Positions 35,442-45,318 of a DNA stretch of 64,000 bases are shown here, one piece after another. The DNA lies in assembly GCF_037083825.1 (NCBI RefSeq), contig NZ_JBAPLU010000007.1, positions 124,001 through 188,000 on the forward strand, in the 5' to 3' direction. Below the pieces are notes generated by a model that was not told the origin of the DNA, did no database searches, and saw nothing but the letters and a program-made list of their open reading frames with translations. Each line of letters starts with the position of its first letter. Within the stretch, counting starts at the first letter, position 1. The position numbers and the translations under genes are program-made. Origin of the DNA: Klenkia sesuvii. Lineage in GTDB: Bacteria > Actinomycetota > Actinomycetes > Mycobacteriales > Geodermatophilaceae.

Positions 35442-36671
35442 ATGCCCGTCGTCCGTACCCGTCGTCGCGTCCCCCGCGTCGTGCTGCCCGTGGTGCTCGC
35501 CGTCGTCCTGGTGACCGGGCTGGCCGGCTGCCGGTCCGGGCTCGACACCGCCGCCACGGCGCCGGCGACCACCTCGGCGGCGCCGACGAGCCCGGCCGTG
35601 CCGGCAGCGGTCATCAGCATCGACCCCCCGCTGGGCTCGGTCGACGTGGACCCGGTCACCCCGCTGCGGGTGCTGGCCGGCCACGGCACCCTCACCTCGG
35701 TGGCGGTCACCGACGCCGGCGGCACACCGCTGGCCGGCGCGCTCGACCCCGCGGCCGGCACCTGGACCGCCAGCGAGGACCTCGGCTACGGCGACACCTA
35801 CGCCGTCGCGGTGACCGCCACGGGCGCCGACGGCCGCACCACCACCGCGCGGGGCACGGTCGGCACCGTCAGCCCGCGCACGCTGACCATGCCGACGGTC
35901 TACCCGACCGCCGACACCGCGGTGGTCGGTGTCGGCCAGCCCATCTCGGTGACCTTCGACGAGGACGTCACCGACCGGGCCGCGGTCGAGCGGCGGCTCT
36001 CGGTGGTGACCACCCCGCACGTCGACGGCTCGTGGTCGTGGCTGTCCGACCGCACGGTGCACTACCGGCCCGCGGAGTTCTGGCCCGCACGCACCCACGT
36101 CGCCGTCGACGTCGACACCTACGGCGTCGACGTGGGGGACGGCATCCACGGCCAGGCCAGCAAGCACGTCGAGTTCGACATCGGGCCCAAGAAGGTGGGC
36201 GTCGTGGACGCCGGCGAGCTGACGCTGCGGCTCTACGTCGACGACCAGCTGGTGCAGACCATGCCCACGTCGCTGGGGAAGGCCTCCAGCCCCACCCCGA
36301 GCGGTACCTACGTCGTCATGCAGCAGTCGCGCCGCTACACGATGGACTCCTCCACCTACGGGGTGCCGATCGACGACCCGGCCGGGTACCGCACCGAGGT
36401 CGAGTACGCCTCGCGGTTGAGCAACTCGGGCATCTTCGTGCACGCCGCCCCGTGGTCGGTGGGGCAGCAGGGGCGCCGCAACGTCTCGCACGGCTGCCTG
36501 AACGTGTCGACGGCGGACGCGGGCTGGTTCTACTCGAACTTCGGCCGGGGCGACGTGGTCCAGGTGACCGGCGCCGGGCCGCTGCTGGCCGAGACCGACG
36601 GCTACGGCGACTGGAACGTGAGCTGGGACCAGTGGGTGGCCGGCTCGGCGCTGGCCCCCGCTGCGCGATGA
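35442..36671 (+). CDS. L,D-transpeptidase (YkuD) lipoprotein
   Basis: Peptidoglycan 3-3 crosslinking enzyme of 409 aa. N-terminal lipoprotein signal with lipobox VTGLAGC. Two Ig-like domains follow (about residues 50-245), as in mycobacterial LdtMt2. The YkuD domain has the catalytic motif IFVHAAPWSVGQQG...SHGCLNVS with Cys352. A Trp-rich C-terminal segment (WNVSWDQWV) is also typical. ATG 35442 with GAGG upstream. Divergent from panB. Confidence 0.93.
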   Translation: MPVVRTRRRVPRVVLPVVLAVVLVTGLAGCRSGLDTAATAPATTSAAPTSPAVPAAVISIDPPLGSVDVDPVTPLRVLAGHGTLTSVAVTDAGGTPLAGALDPAAGTWTASEDLGYGDTYAVAVTATGADGRTTTARGTVGTVSPRTLTMPTVYPTADTAVVGVGQPISVTFDEDVTDRAAVERRLSVVTTPHVDGSWSWLSDRTVHYRPAEFWPARTHVAVDVDTYGVDVGDGIHGQASKHVEFDIGPKKVGVVDAGELTLRLYVDDQLVQTMPTSLGKASSPTPSGTYVVMQQSRRYTMDSSTYGVPIDDPAGYRTEVEYASRLSNSGIFVHAAPWSVGQQGRRNVSHGCLNVSTADAGWFYSNFGRGDVVQVTGAGPLLAETDGYGDWNVSWDQWVAGSALAPAAR

Positions 36672-36732
36672 CCGACCCCGGGAGGGCAGGCTCCGGGGTG
36701 TCGTAACGAGACGTTCACGAGCGGAGGACAGG

Positions 36733-38082
36733 ATGCCGACCATGGACCGCCAGCAGGAGTTCGTCCTGCGCACCCTGGAAGAGCGCGACATCCGGTTCGT
36801 CCGGCTCTGGTTCACCGACGTGTCGGGCTACCTCAAGGCCGTGGCCGTGGCGCCGGCCGAGATCGAGGCCGCGTTCGCCGAGGGCATCGGCTTCGACGGC
36901 TCGGCCATCGAGGGCTTCGCCCGGGTCTACGAGTCCGACATGCTCGCCAAGCCCGACCCGGGCACCTTCCAGGTGATGCCCTCGGCCAAGGGCGGGGCCA
37001 GCGAGACCGCCCGCATGTTCTGCGACATCACCCTGCCCGACGGCAGCCCCGCCTGGGCCGACCCGCGGCACGTGCTGCGCCGGGCGCTGGGCAAGGCCGC
37101 CGACATGGGGTTCACCTTCTACACCCACCCCGAGATCGAGTTCTTCCTGCTCAAGGACCTCCCCGACGACGGCACACCGCCGACCCCGGCCGACACCGGT
37201 GGCTACTTCGACCTCTCCACGCACAACGTGGCGCACGACTTCCGCCGCGAGGCCGTCTTCGCCCTGGAGGCGATGGGCATCTCGGTGGAGTTCAGCCACC
37301 ACGAGGTCGCCCCGGGCCAGCAGGAGATCGACCTGCGCTACGCCGACGCCCTGTCCATGGCCGACAACATCATGACCCTGCGGCACGTGGTGCGGGAGGT
37401 CGCGCTGGCCCAGGGCGTGCACGCCACCTTCATGCCCAAGCCGTTCACCGACCTGGCCGGCTCGGCCATGCACACCCACCTGTCGCTGTTCGAGGGTGAC
37501 CGCAACGCCTTCCACGACCCCGCCGACCCCATGCGCCTGTCGACGACCGGCAAGCAGTTCATCGCCGGGCTGCTCAAGCACGCCCGCGAGGTCACCGCGG
37601 TCACCAACCAGACGGTGAACTCCTACCGCCGCCTGCTCGCCGGCACCGAGGCCCCCACCGCCGCCACCTGGGGCAAGGCCAACCGCTCGGCGCTGGTGCG
37701 GCTGCCCTCCTACAAACCCTCCAAGGCCAACTCGGCCCGGGTCGAGGTGCGCTCGCCCGACAGCGCGTGCAACCCCTACCTCACCTTCGCCGTGCTGCTG
37801 GCCGCCGGGCTCAAGGGCATCGAGGAGGGCTACGAGCTGCCGCCGGAGGCCGAGGACGACGTCTGGTCGCTCACCGACACCGAGCGCCGCGCGGCCGGCT
37901 ACGAGGACCTCCCGGTGAGCCTGGGCGAGGCGCTGACGGCGATGGAGGGCAGCGAGCTGGTGGCCGAGACCCTCGGCGAGCACGTCTTCCAGTTCTTCCT
38001 GCGCAACAAGTGGGAGGAGTTCAACTCCTACCGGCGCAACGTCACCCCCTTCGAGCTCCAGCGCTACCTGCCGGGCCTGTAG
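36733..38082 (+). CDS. glnA2: Glutamine synthetase, GlnA2 type
   Basis: Type I glutamine synthetase of 449 aa. It has the beta-grasp domain (RFVRLWFTDVSGYLKAVAV), the flexible-loop region with GFDGSAIEGF, metal and glutamate ligands in HPEIEFFLL and FSHHEVAPGQQEIDLRYADAL, and ATP site KPSKANSARVEVRSPD. It is closest to actinobacterial GlnA2. The adenylylation motif DLYELPPEE of GlnA is absent, so GlnE probably does not act on it. GGAGG precedes the ATG. Confidence 0.93.
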   Translation: MPTMDRQQEFVLRTLEERDIRFVRLWFTDVSGYLKAVAVAPAEIEAAFAEGIGFDGSAIEGFARVYESDMLAKPDPGTFQVMPSAKGGASETARMFCDITLPDGSPAWADPRHVLRRALGKAADMGFTFYTHPEIEFFLLKDLPDDGTPPTPADTGGYFDLSTHNVAHDFRREAVFALEAMGISVEFSHHEVAPGQQEIDLRYADALSMADNIMTLRHVVREVALAQGVHATFMPKPFTDLAGSAMHTHLSLFEGDRNAFHDPADPMRLSTTGKQFIAGLLKHAREVTAVTNQTVNSYRRLLAGTEAPTAATWGKANRSALVRLPSYKPSKANSARVEVRSPDSACNPYLTFAVLLAAGLKGIEEGYELPPEAEDDVWSLTDTERRAAGYEDLPVSLGEALTAMEGSELVAETLGEHVFQFFLRNKWEEFNSYRRNVTPFELQRYLPGL

Positions 38083-38090
38083 CGGTTCCA

Positions 38091-38096
38091 TAAGCT
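38091..38096 (+). promoter_or_regulatory. -10 box TAAGCT, leaderless
   Basis: TANNNT hexamer ending 7 nt before GTG 38104, in the 21-nt gap after glnA2. It indicates that the amidotransferase and glnE can be transcribed without glnA2. Confidence 0.5.
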
Positions 38097-38103
38097 CACG
38101 TCC

Positions 38104-38823
38104 GTGACTCGTCTGCTCGTCGTCGTCCCGTCCGACACCGATCCGCCGGCGCGGCTGGGCGAGTGGCTCGCGGCCGCCGGTCTCGAGCTCGACGAGCGGC
38201 ACCTCGACGCCGGTGACGAGGTGCCCGCCGACCTCGCCGGGCACGACGGGCTGCTGGTGCTGGGCGGGCCGCAGTCCTCCCTCGACGAGGGCGCGACCGA
38301 GCTGGCCCCGGTGCGCGACCTGCTGGCGCAGGCGGCCGCCGACGACGTGCCGACCCTGGCGATCTGCCTGGGCGCCCAGCTGCTGGCGCAGGCCACCGGC
38401 GGCAGCACCCGGGTGCGCCCCGACGGGCCCGAGGTCGGCGCCACCCTGGTGGCCCGGCGCGACGCCGCCGAGTCCGACCCGGTGTTCGCGGGTCTGCCGC
38501 TCTCCCCCGACGTCATCGCCTGGCACCACGACGAGGTGGCGGCGCTGCCCGCCGGCGCGGTGGTGCTGGCCGCCAACCCGGTCTGCGACGTCCAGGCCTA
38601 CCGGCTCGGCGCGCACGTGTACGGCCTGCAGTTCCACATCGAGACCACCCCGGAGATCGCCGCGTCCTGGGCCGCGCACGACCCGGTGGGCGTGGCCGCC
38701 AGCGGTCTGGACCTGGCCGAGGTCAGCGACCGGGCGGCGGCGGCCCACCCCGACATCGAGGCGACCTGGGCGCCGTTCGCGGAGCGGTTCGCCGCCCTCG
38801 TGCGCTCGCACGCACAGGCGTGA
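38104..38823 (+). CDS. Class-I glutamine amidotransferase-like protein
   Basis: GMP-synthase-type GATase domain of 239 aa. Nucleophile elbow ICLGAQLLAQATGG (Cys near residue 88) and His-Glu pair in LQFHIETTPE complete the triad. It lacks a synthase domain. Inserted between glnA2 and glnE with GTGA overlap to glnE, it could release ammonia from glutamine or from a gamma-glutamyl compound such as those GlnA-like ligases make. Acceptor unknown. Confidence 0.88.
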   Translation: MTRLLVVVPSDTDPPARLGEWLAAAGLELDERHLDAGDEVPADLAGHDGLLVLGGPQSSLDEGATELAPVRDLLAQAAADDVPTLAICLGAQLLAQATGGSTRVRPDGPEVGATLVARRDAAESDPVFAGLPLSPDVIAWHHDEVAALPAGAVVLAANPVCDVQAYRLGAHVYGLQFHIETTPEIAASWAAHDPVGVAASGLDLAEVSDRAAAAHPDIEATWAPFAERFAALVRSHAQA

Positions 38824-41800
38824 CCGGGCCGGTCGAGGTCCCGCGCCCGGCGGTCGTGCGGCTGGTCCGGTTCGGCTTCGAGGACGGCGACAAGGCCGCG
38901 CGGCTGCTCTCCTCGCCCGAGCTCGGGCTGTGGGACCTCGCGCGCAACGAGCCGGCCGACCCCGAAGCCGCACCGGTGGTGTCGGCGCTGGCCCGGGCCG
39001 GGGACCCCGACCTGGCCCTGCTCACCCTCGCCCGGCTGGTCGAGGCCCTCGACCGCGAGGACCCCGCCGGTGAGCTGGCCGCCCAGCTGCTGGCCCGGCT
39101 TCGGGGCTCCGCCGGGCTGCGCGCGCGGTTGCTGGCCGTCCTGGGCGCCAGCGCCGGGCTCGACGACCACCTGGTGGCCCACCCCGAGGACTGGACGGTG
39201 CTCGACACCGACGACGGCCCGGCCCGGCCCACCCCGTTGTCGCTGGAGCAGCAGATGCTGCGGGCGGTCGGCGCCGACCCCGACGACCCGCCGTGGGGGG
39301 TCGGCCTGGGCACGCCCGCGCCGGACTCCGACGTCTCCCGCGTGCGCGACCTGCGCCGGGCCTACCTGCGGGCGGTCCTGGCGGTCGCCGGACGCGACCT
39401 GGGGGACGGCCTCACCGCCGACGAGGTGGCCGGCGAGCTCGCCGACCTGGCCGGTGCCGTGCTGGTCGCCGGCCTGGCCATCGCCGTGGCCGACCAGCCG
39501 CCGGGCACGACGCCGTGCCGCATCGCGGTGATCGGCCTGGGCAAGTGCGGGGGCCGCGAGCTCAACTACGTCAGCGACGTCGACGTCGTGTTCGTGGCCG
39601 AGCCCCTCGGCGGCGCCGACGGCGACGACGACGCCGCGGCCACCGCCACCGCGGCCAAGGTCTGCTCGACGCTCATGCGGGTCTGCCACGAGGCGGCCTG
39701 GGAGGTCGACGCCGCTCTGCGGCCCGAGGGCAAGGCCGGCCAGCTGGTGCGCACCCTGGCCGGGCACGTCGCCTACTACGAGCAGTGGGCCAGCACCTGG
39801 GAGTTCCAGGCGCTGCTCAAGATGCGCGGCGTGGCCGGCGACCCCGGGCTCTGCCACGAGTACGTCGATGCGCTCTGGCCCCTGGTCTGGAAGGCCGGCG
39901 ACCGGCCCGGGTTCGTCGGCGAGGTGCAGGCCATGCGCCGCCGGGTCGAGTCGCTCATCCCGCCGGCGCAGGCCGGTCGTGAGCTCAAGCTGGGCCGCGG
40001 CGGCCTGCGCGACGTCGAGTTCAGCGTGCAGCTGCTGCAGCTGGTGCACGGGCGGGTCGACGCCTCCCTGCGCACCGGCGGCACGCTGCCGGGGCTGCTG
40101 GCGCTGTCGTCGGGCGGCTACGTGGGGCGCGAGGACGCCGCCACCCTCACCGCCTCCTACCGCTTCCTGCGCACCGTCGAGCACCGCCTGCAGCTGCTGC
40201 GGCTGCGCCGCACCCACCTGCTGCCCACCGACGAGGTGCAGCTGCGCTGGCTGGCCCGGTCGATGGGCTACCGGCCCGACCACCGCGGGGACGCCGTCGC
40301 CGTGCTGCGCGCCGAGCTCGCGCTGCACACCCGCGAGGTGCGCCGCATCCACGAGAAGCTGTTCTACCGGCCCCTGCTCACGGCGGTGGCCCGGGTGCCC
40401 GGTGAGCAGCTCGCGCTGGGGTCGGAGGCGGCCGGGGTCTGGTTGCGCGCCCTGGGCTTCGCCGACCCGGAGGGGGCGCTGCGGCACCTGGCCGCCCTCA
40501 CCGGTGGGTTGTCCCGTTCGGCGTCGATGCAGCGCTACCTGCTGCCCGTCGTCCTGCAGACCCTCGCCGACTGCGCCGACCCCGACGCCGGGTTGCTGGC
40601 CTACCGGCGGGTCTCGGAGGCCCTGGGCGGCAACCAGTGGTACCTGCGGCTGCTGCGCGACGAGGGGCAGGTGGCCGAGCGGCTGGCCCGGCTCCTGGGG
40701 TCGTCGCAGTACGTCGCGGGCCTGCTCACCCGCACCCCCGAGGCGCTGCGGCTGCTGGCCCGCGACGAGGAGCTGAGCCCGCGACCGGCTGCTGCGCTCA
40801 CCTCGGCGTGGCAGCAGTCGGTCGCCCGGGCCGCGGACGCCGCCGAGGGCGTCACCGTGCTGCGCGGCCTGCGGCGCACCGAGCTGCTGCGCATCGCGTG
40901 CGCCGACCTGCTGGGGCTGCTCGACGTCGTCGCCGTCGGCGCGGCGCTGCGCGACGTCGCCGTCGCCACCCTGCAGGCCGGGTTGAGCGCGGCCCGGCGC
41001 AGCTGGGCCGCCGAGGCCCGGGTGCCGGTGGAGGAGGTCCCGGTCGACCTCGCGGTCATCGGCATGGGCCGGCTGGGCGGGCGCGAGATGGGCTACGGGT
41101 CCGACGCCGACGTCCTGTTCGTGCACCGGGCCCGGCCCGGGCACGACGAGTCCGGGGCCGCCGGGGCAGCCAACCAGATCGCGCACACCCTGCGCCGACT
41201 GCTCTCCGAGCCCGCACCCGACCCGGCGTTCGAGGTCGACGCCAACCTGCGCCCGGAGGGCCGGCAGGGGTCGCTGTCGCGCAGCCTGTCGGCCTTCGCG
41301 GAGTACTACGAACGGTGGGTCTCGGTCTGGGAGGTGCAGGCGCTGCTGCGGGCCGAGCCGGTCGCCGGGGACGCCGAGCTCGGTCGGGAGTTCTGCGCGC
41401 TCGTCGACCCCCTCCGGTGGCCGGCGGCCGGACTGGACGACGCGCAGGTGGCCGAGATCCGGCGGATCAAGGCCCGGGTCGAGAGCGAACGGCTGCCCCG
41501 GGGGGCCGACCCCGCCACCCACACGAAGCTCGGCCGGGGCGGGCTGGCCGACGTCGAGTGGACGGTGCAGTTGCTGCAGCTGCAGCACGCCCACGACCAC
41601 CCGGCCCTGCAGGTCACGGCGACCACCGAGGCGCTGGACGGGCTCGTGGCCGCCGGCCTGCTCGACCCCGACGACGCCGCGGCCCTGCGCGAGGCGTGGG
41701 AACGGGCCAGCCGTGCACGCAACGCGGTCTTCCTGGTGCGCGGCCGGCCCGGTGACCAGCTGCCCCGGCCGGGTCTCGAACTGGCGGGGGTGGCCCGGGC

Positions 41801-41921
41801 GAGCGGTTACCCGGCCGAGGCGGACCCGGGCGAGTTCGTCGACGACTACCGCCGCGCCACCCGGCACGCCCGTTCGGTGGTCGAACGCGTCTTCTACGGC
41901 CGCGACGCCGACCGGGGTTGA
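38820..41921 (+). CDS. glnE: Glutamine synthetase adenylyltransferase/adenylyl-removing enzyme
   Basis: Bifunctional regulator of GlnA, 1033 aa, normal length. Two nucleotidyltransferase domains are visible: GLGKCGGRELNYVSDVDVVF (near residue 240, deadenylylase half) and GMGRLGGREMGYGSDADVLF (near 748, adenylylase half), each followed by FEVDANLRPEG- or VDAALRPEG-type and GRGGLxDVE motifs. GTG overlaps the amidotransferase stop. Its target tyrosine is present in GlnA at 43760-45196. Confidence 0.97.
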   Translation: MTGPVEVPRPAVVRLVRFGFEDGDKAARLLSSPELGLWDLARNEPADPEAAPVVSALARAGDPDLALLTLARLVEALDREDPAGELAAQLLARLRGSAGLRARLLAVLGASAGLDDHLVAHPEDWTVLDTDDGPARPTPLSLEQQMLRAVGADPDDPPWGVGLGTPAPDSDVSRVRDLRRAYLRAVLAVAGRDLGDGLTADEVAGELADLAGAVLVAGLAIAVADQPPGTTPCRIAVIGLGKCGGRELNYVSDVDVVFVAEPLGGADGDDDAAATATAAKVCSTLMRVCHEAAWEVDAALRPEGKAGQLVRTLAGHVAYYEQWASTWEFQALLKMRGVAGDPGLCHEYVDALWPLVWKAGDRPGFVGEVQAMRRRVESLIPPAQAGRELKLGRGGLRDVEFSVQLLQLVHGRVDASLRTGGTLPGLLALSSGGYVGREDAATLTASYRFLRTVEHRLQLLRLRRTHLLPTDEVQLRWLARSMGYRPDHRGDAVAVLRAELALHTREVRRIHEKLFYRPLLTAVARVPGEQLALGSEAAGVWLRALGFADPEGALRHLAALTGGLSRSASMQRYLLPVVLQTLADCADPDAGLLAYRRVSEALGGNQWYLRLLRDEGQVAERLARLLGSSQYVAGLLTRTPEALRLLARDEELSPRPAAALTSAWQQSVARAADAAEGVTVLRGLRRTELLRIACADLLGLLDVVAVGAALRDVAVATLQAGLSAARRSWAAEARVPVEEVPVDLAVIGMGRLGGREMGYGSDADVLFVHRARPGHDESGAAGAANQIAHTLRRLLSEPAPDPAFEVDANLRPEGRQGSLSRSLSAFAEYYERWVSVWEVQALLRAEPVAGDAELGREFCALVDPLRWPAAGLDDAQVAEIRRIKARVESERLPRGADPATHTKLGRGGLADVEWTVQLLQLQHAHDHPALQVTATTEALDGLVAAGLLDPDDAAALREAWERASRARNAVFLVRGRPGDQLPRPGLELAGVARASGYPAEADPGEFVDDYRRATRHARSVVERVFYGRDADRG

Positions 41922-41950
41922 GCGCCGGGCGGCCCGGGCAGGGACGACCG

Positions 41951-42223
41951 GTGCCCGACGACCGCGAGCCCGCCACCATCACCCCCTACCGCGACGGCCC
42001 CCTGGTCGTGCGCGGCGACTTCCGCCTCGTCGACGCCGACGGCGTGGAGTTCGACCCCGGCCGGGACGTCGTCGCGCTGTGCCGGTGCGGCAAGTCCGGC
42101 CTCAAGCCCTTCTGCGACGGGAGCCACAAGCGCGCGGGGTTCTCGGCGCCGAGCGCGCCGCGGTCGGCGCGGCCCAGCAGCCGGCTGGCCGCCCTCGAGG
42201 AGGAGGAGCGGCCGGCCGGCTGA
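41951..42223 (+). CDS. CDGSH iron-sulfur domain protein
   Basis: Small protein of 90 aa with the 2Fe-2S motif CRCGKSGLKPFCDGSH (ligands Cys44, Cys46, Cys55, His59), which matches the CxC...CDGSH consensus exactly. In bacteria such proteins are soluble redox or cluster-transfer factors. It ends four bases from the facing diiron-protein gene. A basic C-terminal tail (RSARPSSR) is present. Confidence 0.93.
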   Translation: MPDDREPATITPYRDGPLVVRGDFRLVDADGVEFDPGRDVVALCRCGKSGLKPFCDGSHKRAGFSAPSAPRSARPSSRLAALEEEERPAG

Positions 42224-42227
42224 CGGG

Positions 42228-43247
42228 TCAGGCCGGGACGGGGGTGCGGGCGCGCAGCGCCGACCGCCCGGCGGTCCACTCCTGCAGGACGTGGGCCCCG
42301 GCGCGCGCCTCCAGCTCGAGCGCCACGGCCGCGCCGAACAGCACGGCGGGGTGCAGCGCGGGCTCGTCGGCCACGAGTGACCCGCACATGTCGACCGAGG
42401 CCACCTGCTCGTGCACGGCGTCGGCCTCCACGTGCTCGTCGTAGAAGAGCGTCGCGTCCTCGCCCTTGCCCAGGCGGCGCAGCCCCGAGGCGTAGCGGCG
42501 GCTGGGTGCGGTCGAGGTCATCTCGATCAGCGCGAGGTGACCGACGACCGCGCCGCGGTGCCGGCGGTGCAGACCCAGGAAGCTCATGGCGTTCAGCGTG
42601 GCCAGGACCTCGGCCGGCGCGGTGTCGACGTGCGCACCGTGGGTGTCGTCGAGGTCGAAGGCACGCATGAGGCGGGCGAACAGCGCCGAGTGCATGCGCA
42701 CGGGGGAGCCGCCGCCGTACTCGTCGGCCTGGATCTCCACCAGCGCGGCCTTGGCCCGACCCGCGATGCGCGGGATGGCCCAGGTGTGCGGATCGGCCTC
42801 CTTCAGGTGGTAGACCGACCGGAGGGTGAGGAACTCGGCCCACTGGGTCTCGTCGGCGCGCTTGGCGAGGTGCTCGGAGAGCGAGGGGCCGTCGTCGGCG
42901 GCGACCATCGCGGCCAGCTGCCGGTCCACCGGCTCGCCGTCGACGGCCCAGGAGCGCACCCACGGGTCGGCCGCCTCGCGCAGGGCGGTCTCGAAGGCCT
43001 GCTCCAGGACGGCCCGCAGGCCCAGCAGCTGCGGGTCCCACTCCCAGCGGTCGTCGACCTCGGGGAACCCGCGGTAGTGCAGCTCGTAGCAGGTGTAGAG
43101 CGCCAGCTGGAGGTCGTCGTCGGCCAGCGGCACGGGGGTCGCGGCGGTCTGGTCGGCCAGCGCGAGGGTGCTGGGTCGCAAGGCGCCCGCGACGAGGTCG
43201 GTCAGGAGGGCGTCGGTCAGCGGGCCACGCGGTTCGGGGAGGGGCAC
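42228..43247 (-). CDS. Iron-containing redox enzyme (haem-oxygenase-like diiron family)
   Basis: All-helical protein of 339 aa recognised as the haem-oxygenase-like fold group (HDO type). His/Glu-rich helices that could bind iron include ELHYRGFPEVDD near residue 55, VEIQADEYGGG near 190 and FYDEHVEADAVHEQ near 275. Members oxidise fatty acids or amino acids, or make natural products. Facing the CDGSH gene and next to a short WhiB-like gene, it may be part of an iron-linked redox unit. Substrate unknown. Confidence 0.8.
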   Translation of the reverse strand: MPLPEPRGPLTDALLTDLVAGALRPSTLALADQTAATPVPLADDDLQLALYTCYELHYRGFPEVDDRWEWDPQLLGLRAVLEQAFETALREAADPWVRSWAVDGEPVDRQLAAMVAADDGPSLSEHLAKRADETQWAEFLTLRSVYHLKEADPHTWAIPRIAGRAKAALVEIQADEYGGGSPVRMHSALFARLMRAFDLDDTHGAHVDTAPAEVLATLNAMSFLGLHRRHRGAVVGHLALIEMTSTAPSRRYASGLRRLGKGEDATLFYDEHVEADAVHEQVASVDMCGSLVADEPALHPAVLFGAAVALELEARAGAHVLQEWTAGRSALRARTPVPA

Positions 43248-43347
43248 CGTCGTCCCATGCCCGCGGGCGAGGGGTCCAGAACCTCAGGGGCCGGTGCGGA
43301 CGGGTCCGGCGGGCAGATCCGGTTCAGCAGGCAGCTCGGGAGGGGGT

Positions 43348-43518
43348 TCAGGAGGCGAGGCGGAGGGCGCGGCGCTCCGACCGGGCCCACACGCCGAACC
43401 GCTCGTCCACCAGCGCCTCGGTCAGGCAGTCGCCCTGGAGCCGGCAACGACCCGCGCACCCGCAGCCCTCGACGTCGTCGAGCTCGGGGCGGTGGGCGTG
43501 GGCAGTGGTGCGGGTCAT
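43348..43518 (-). CDS. Very short WhiB-like protein (56 aa)
   Basis: Four clustered cysteines read EGCGCAGRCRLQGDC, followed by LTEALVDERFGVWA. The tail equals the WhiB consensus CxxAL...GVWGG. WhiB proteins are usually 80 aa or more, with the first Cys far upstream of a CxxC-x5-C core. Here all four are within 13 residues (Cys19, 21, 25, 31) and the spacing is CxC-x3-C-x5-C. A GAGGAG seven bases before the ATG supports a real gene. It may be a reduced Wbl iron-sulfur factor; decay of a longer one is the alternative. Confidence 0.65.
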   Translation of the reverse strand: MTRTTAHAHRPELDDVEGCGCAGRCRLQGDCLTEALVDERFGVWARSERRALRLAS

Positions 43519-43709
43519 CGGTAGCTCCTCGTGTTCGTGCTGGCACTCGAAGTTACATCGAGGGGATTTGTCGATTCGTCGGCAAACGGTGACCAAGCCG
43601 TACCGACATGCGGTCAGCTCCCGCCACCAGCGTGGACGCGTCGCCGTGGCGCCGTCCACGCGTCGTCCCGGGCGTCGTCGGAGCGCCGCCCCACGGGGCC
43701 GCGGGACGA

Positions 43710-43747
43710 CGACGGCCCCCGACCTCGGTGGAGGTCGGGGGCCGTCG
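43710..43747. terminator. Strong hairpin terminator downstream of glnA
   Basis: GACGGCCCCCGACCTC (43711-43726) pairs perfectly with 43731-43746 around a GGTG loop, and one further pair closes it. It lies 13 bp after the glnA stop in the glnA reading direction. No T-tract. Confidence 0.8.
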
Positions 43748-43759
43748 GGTGCCGGTGGC

Positions 43760-45196
<1,437 letters not shown>

Positions 45197-45268
45197 CGAT
45201 CCTCCGGGAGTGGGCGGGCGGCCGACAGGCACGCTAGGAGCGGGCGGTTGCCCCCCGGTGTCCCGCAT

Positions 45269-45284
45269 GTTTCCGTGCGGTAAC
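45269..45284 (-). promoter_or_regulatory. GlnR-type operator upstream of glnA
   Basis: On the glnA strand the block reads GTTAC-CGCACG-GAAAC, an exact match to the a-b site consensus GTNAC-N6-GAAAC of actinobacterial GlnR. It lies about 73 bp before the glnA start. GlnR normally controls glnA according to nitrogen supply. Confidence 0.7.
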
Positions 45285-45306
45285 ACCGGCCCCGGCGTGT
45301 CGTCAC

Positions 45307-45312
45307 TACCCT
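45307..45312 (+). promoter_or_regulatory. -10 box TACCCT, leaderless
   Basis: TANNNT hexamer ending 6 nt before ATG 45319 of the RDD gene. Confidence 0.5.
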
Positions 45313-45318
45313 GACGGC

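Noticed and set aside
36690..36720. Possible second GlnR box before glnA2 (GTAAC-N6-TTCAC)
   Set aside because: Only one half-site fits; the second half does not match GAAAC on either strand.
38598..41867. A 1089-codon open frame antisense to glnE
   Set aside because: It is a compositional shadow: low-complexity Arg/Gly/Val/Gln-rich protein with no motif, opposite a gene with full GlnE domain structure. The long plus-strand frame at 47070-50558 and the minus frames across leuS and the MFS gene are the same effect.
43633..43660. Short inverted repeat GTGGACG/CGTCCAC upstream of the mini-WhiB gene
   Set aside because: Seven-base arms separated by 14 nt are expected by chance in such GC-rich DNA and no function is indicated.
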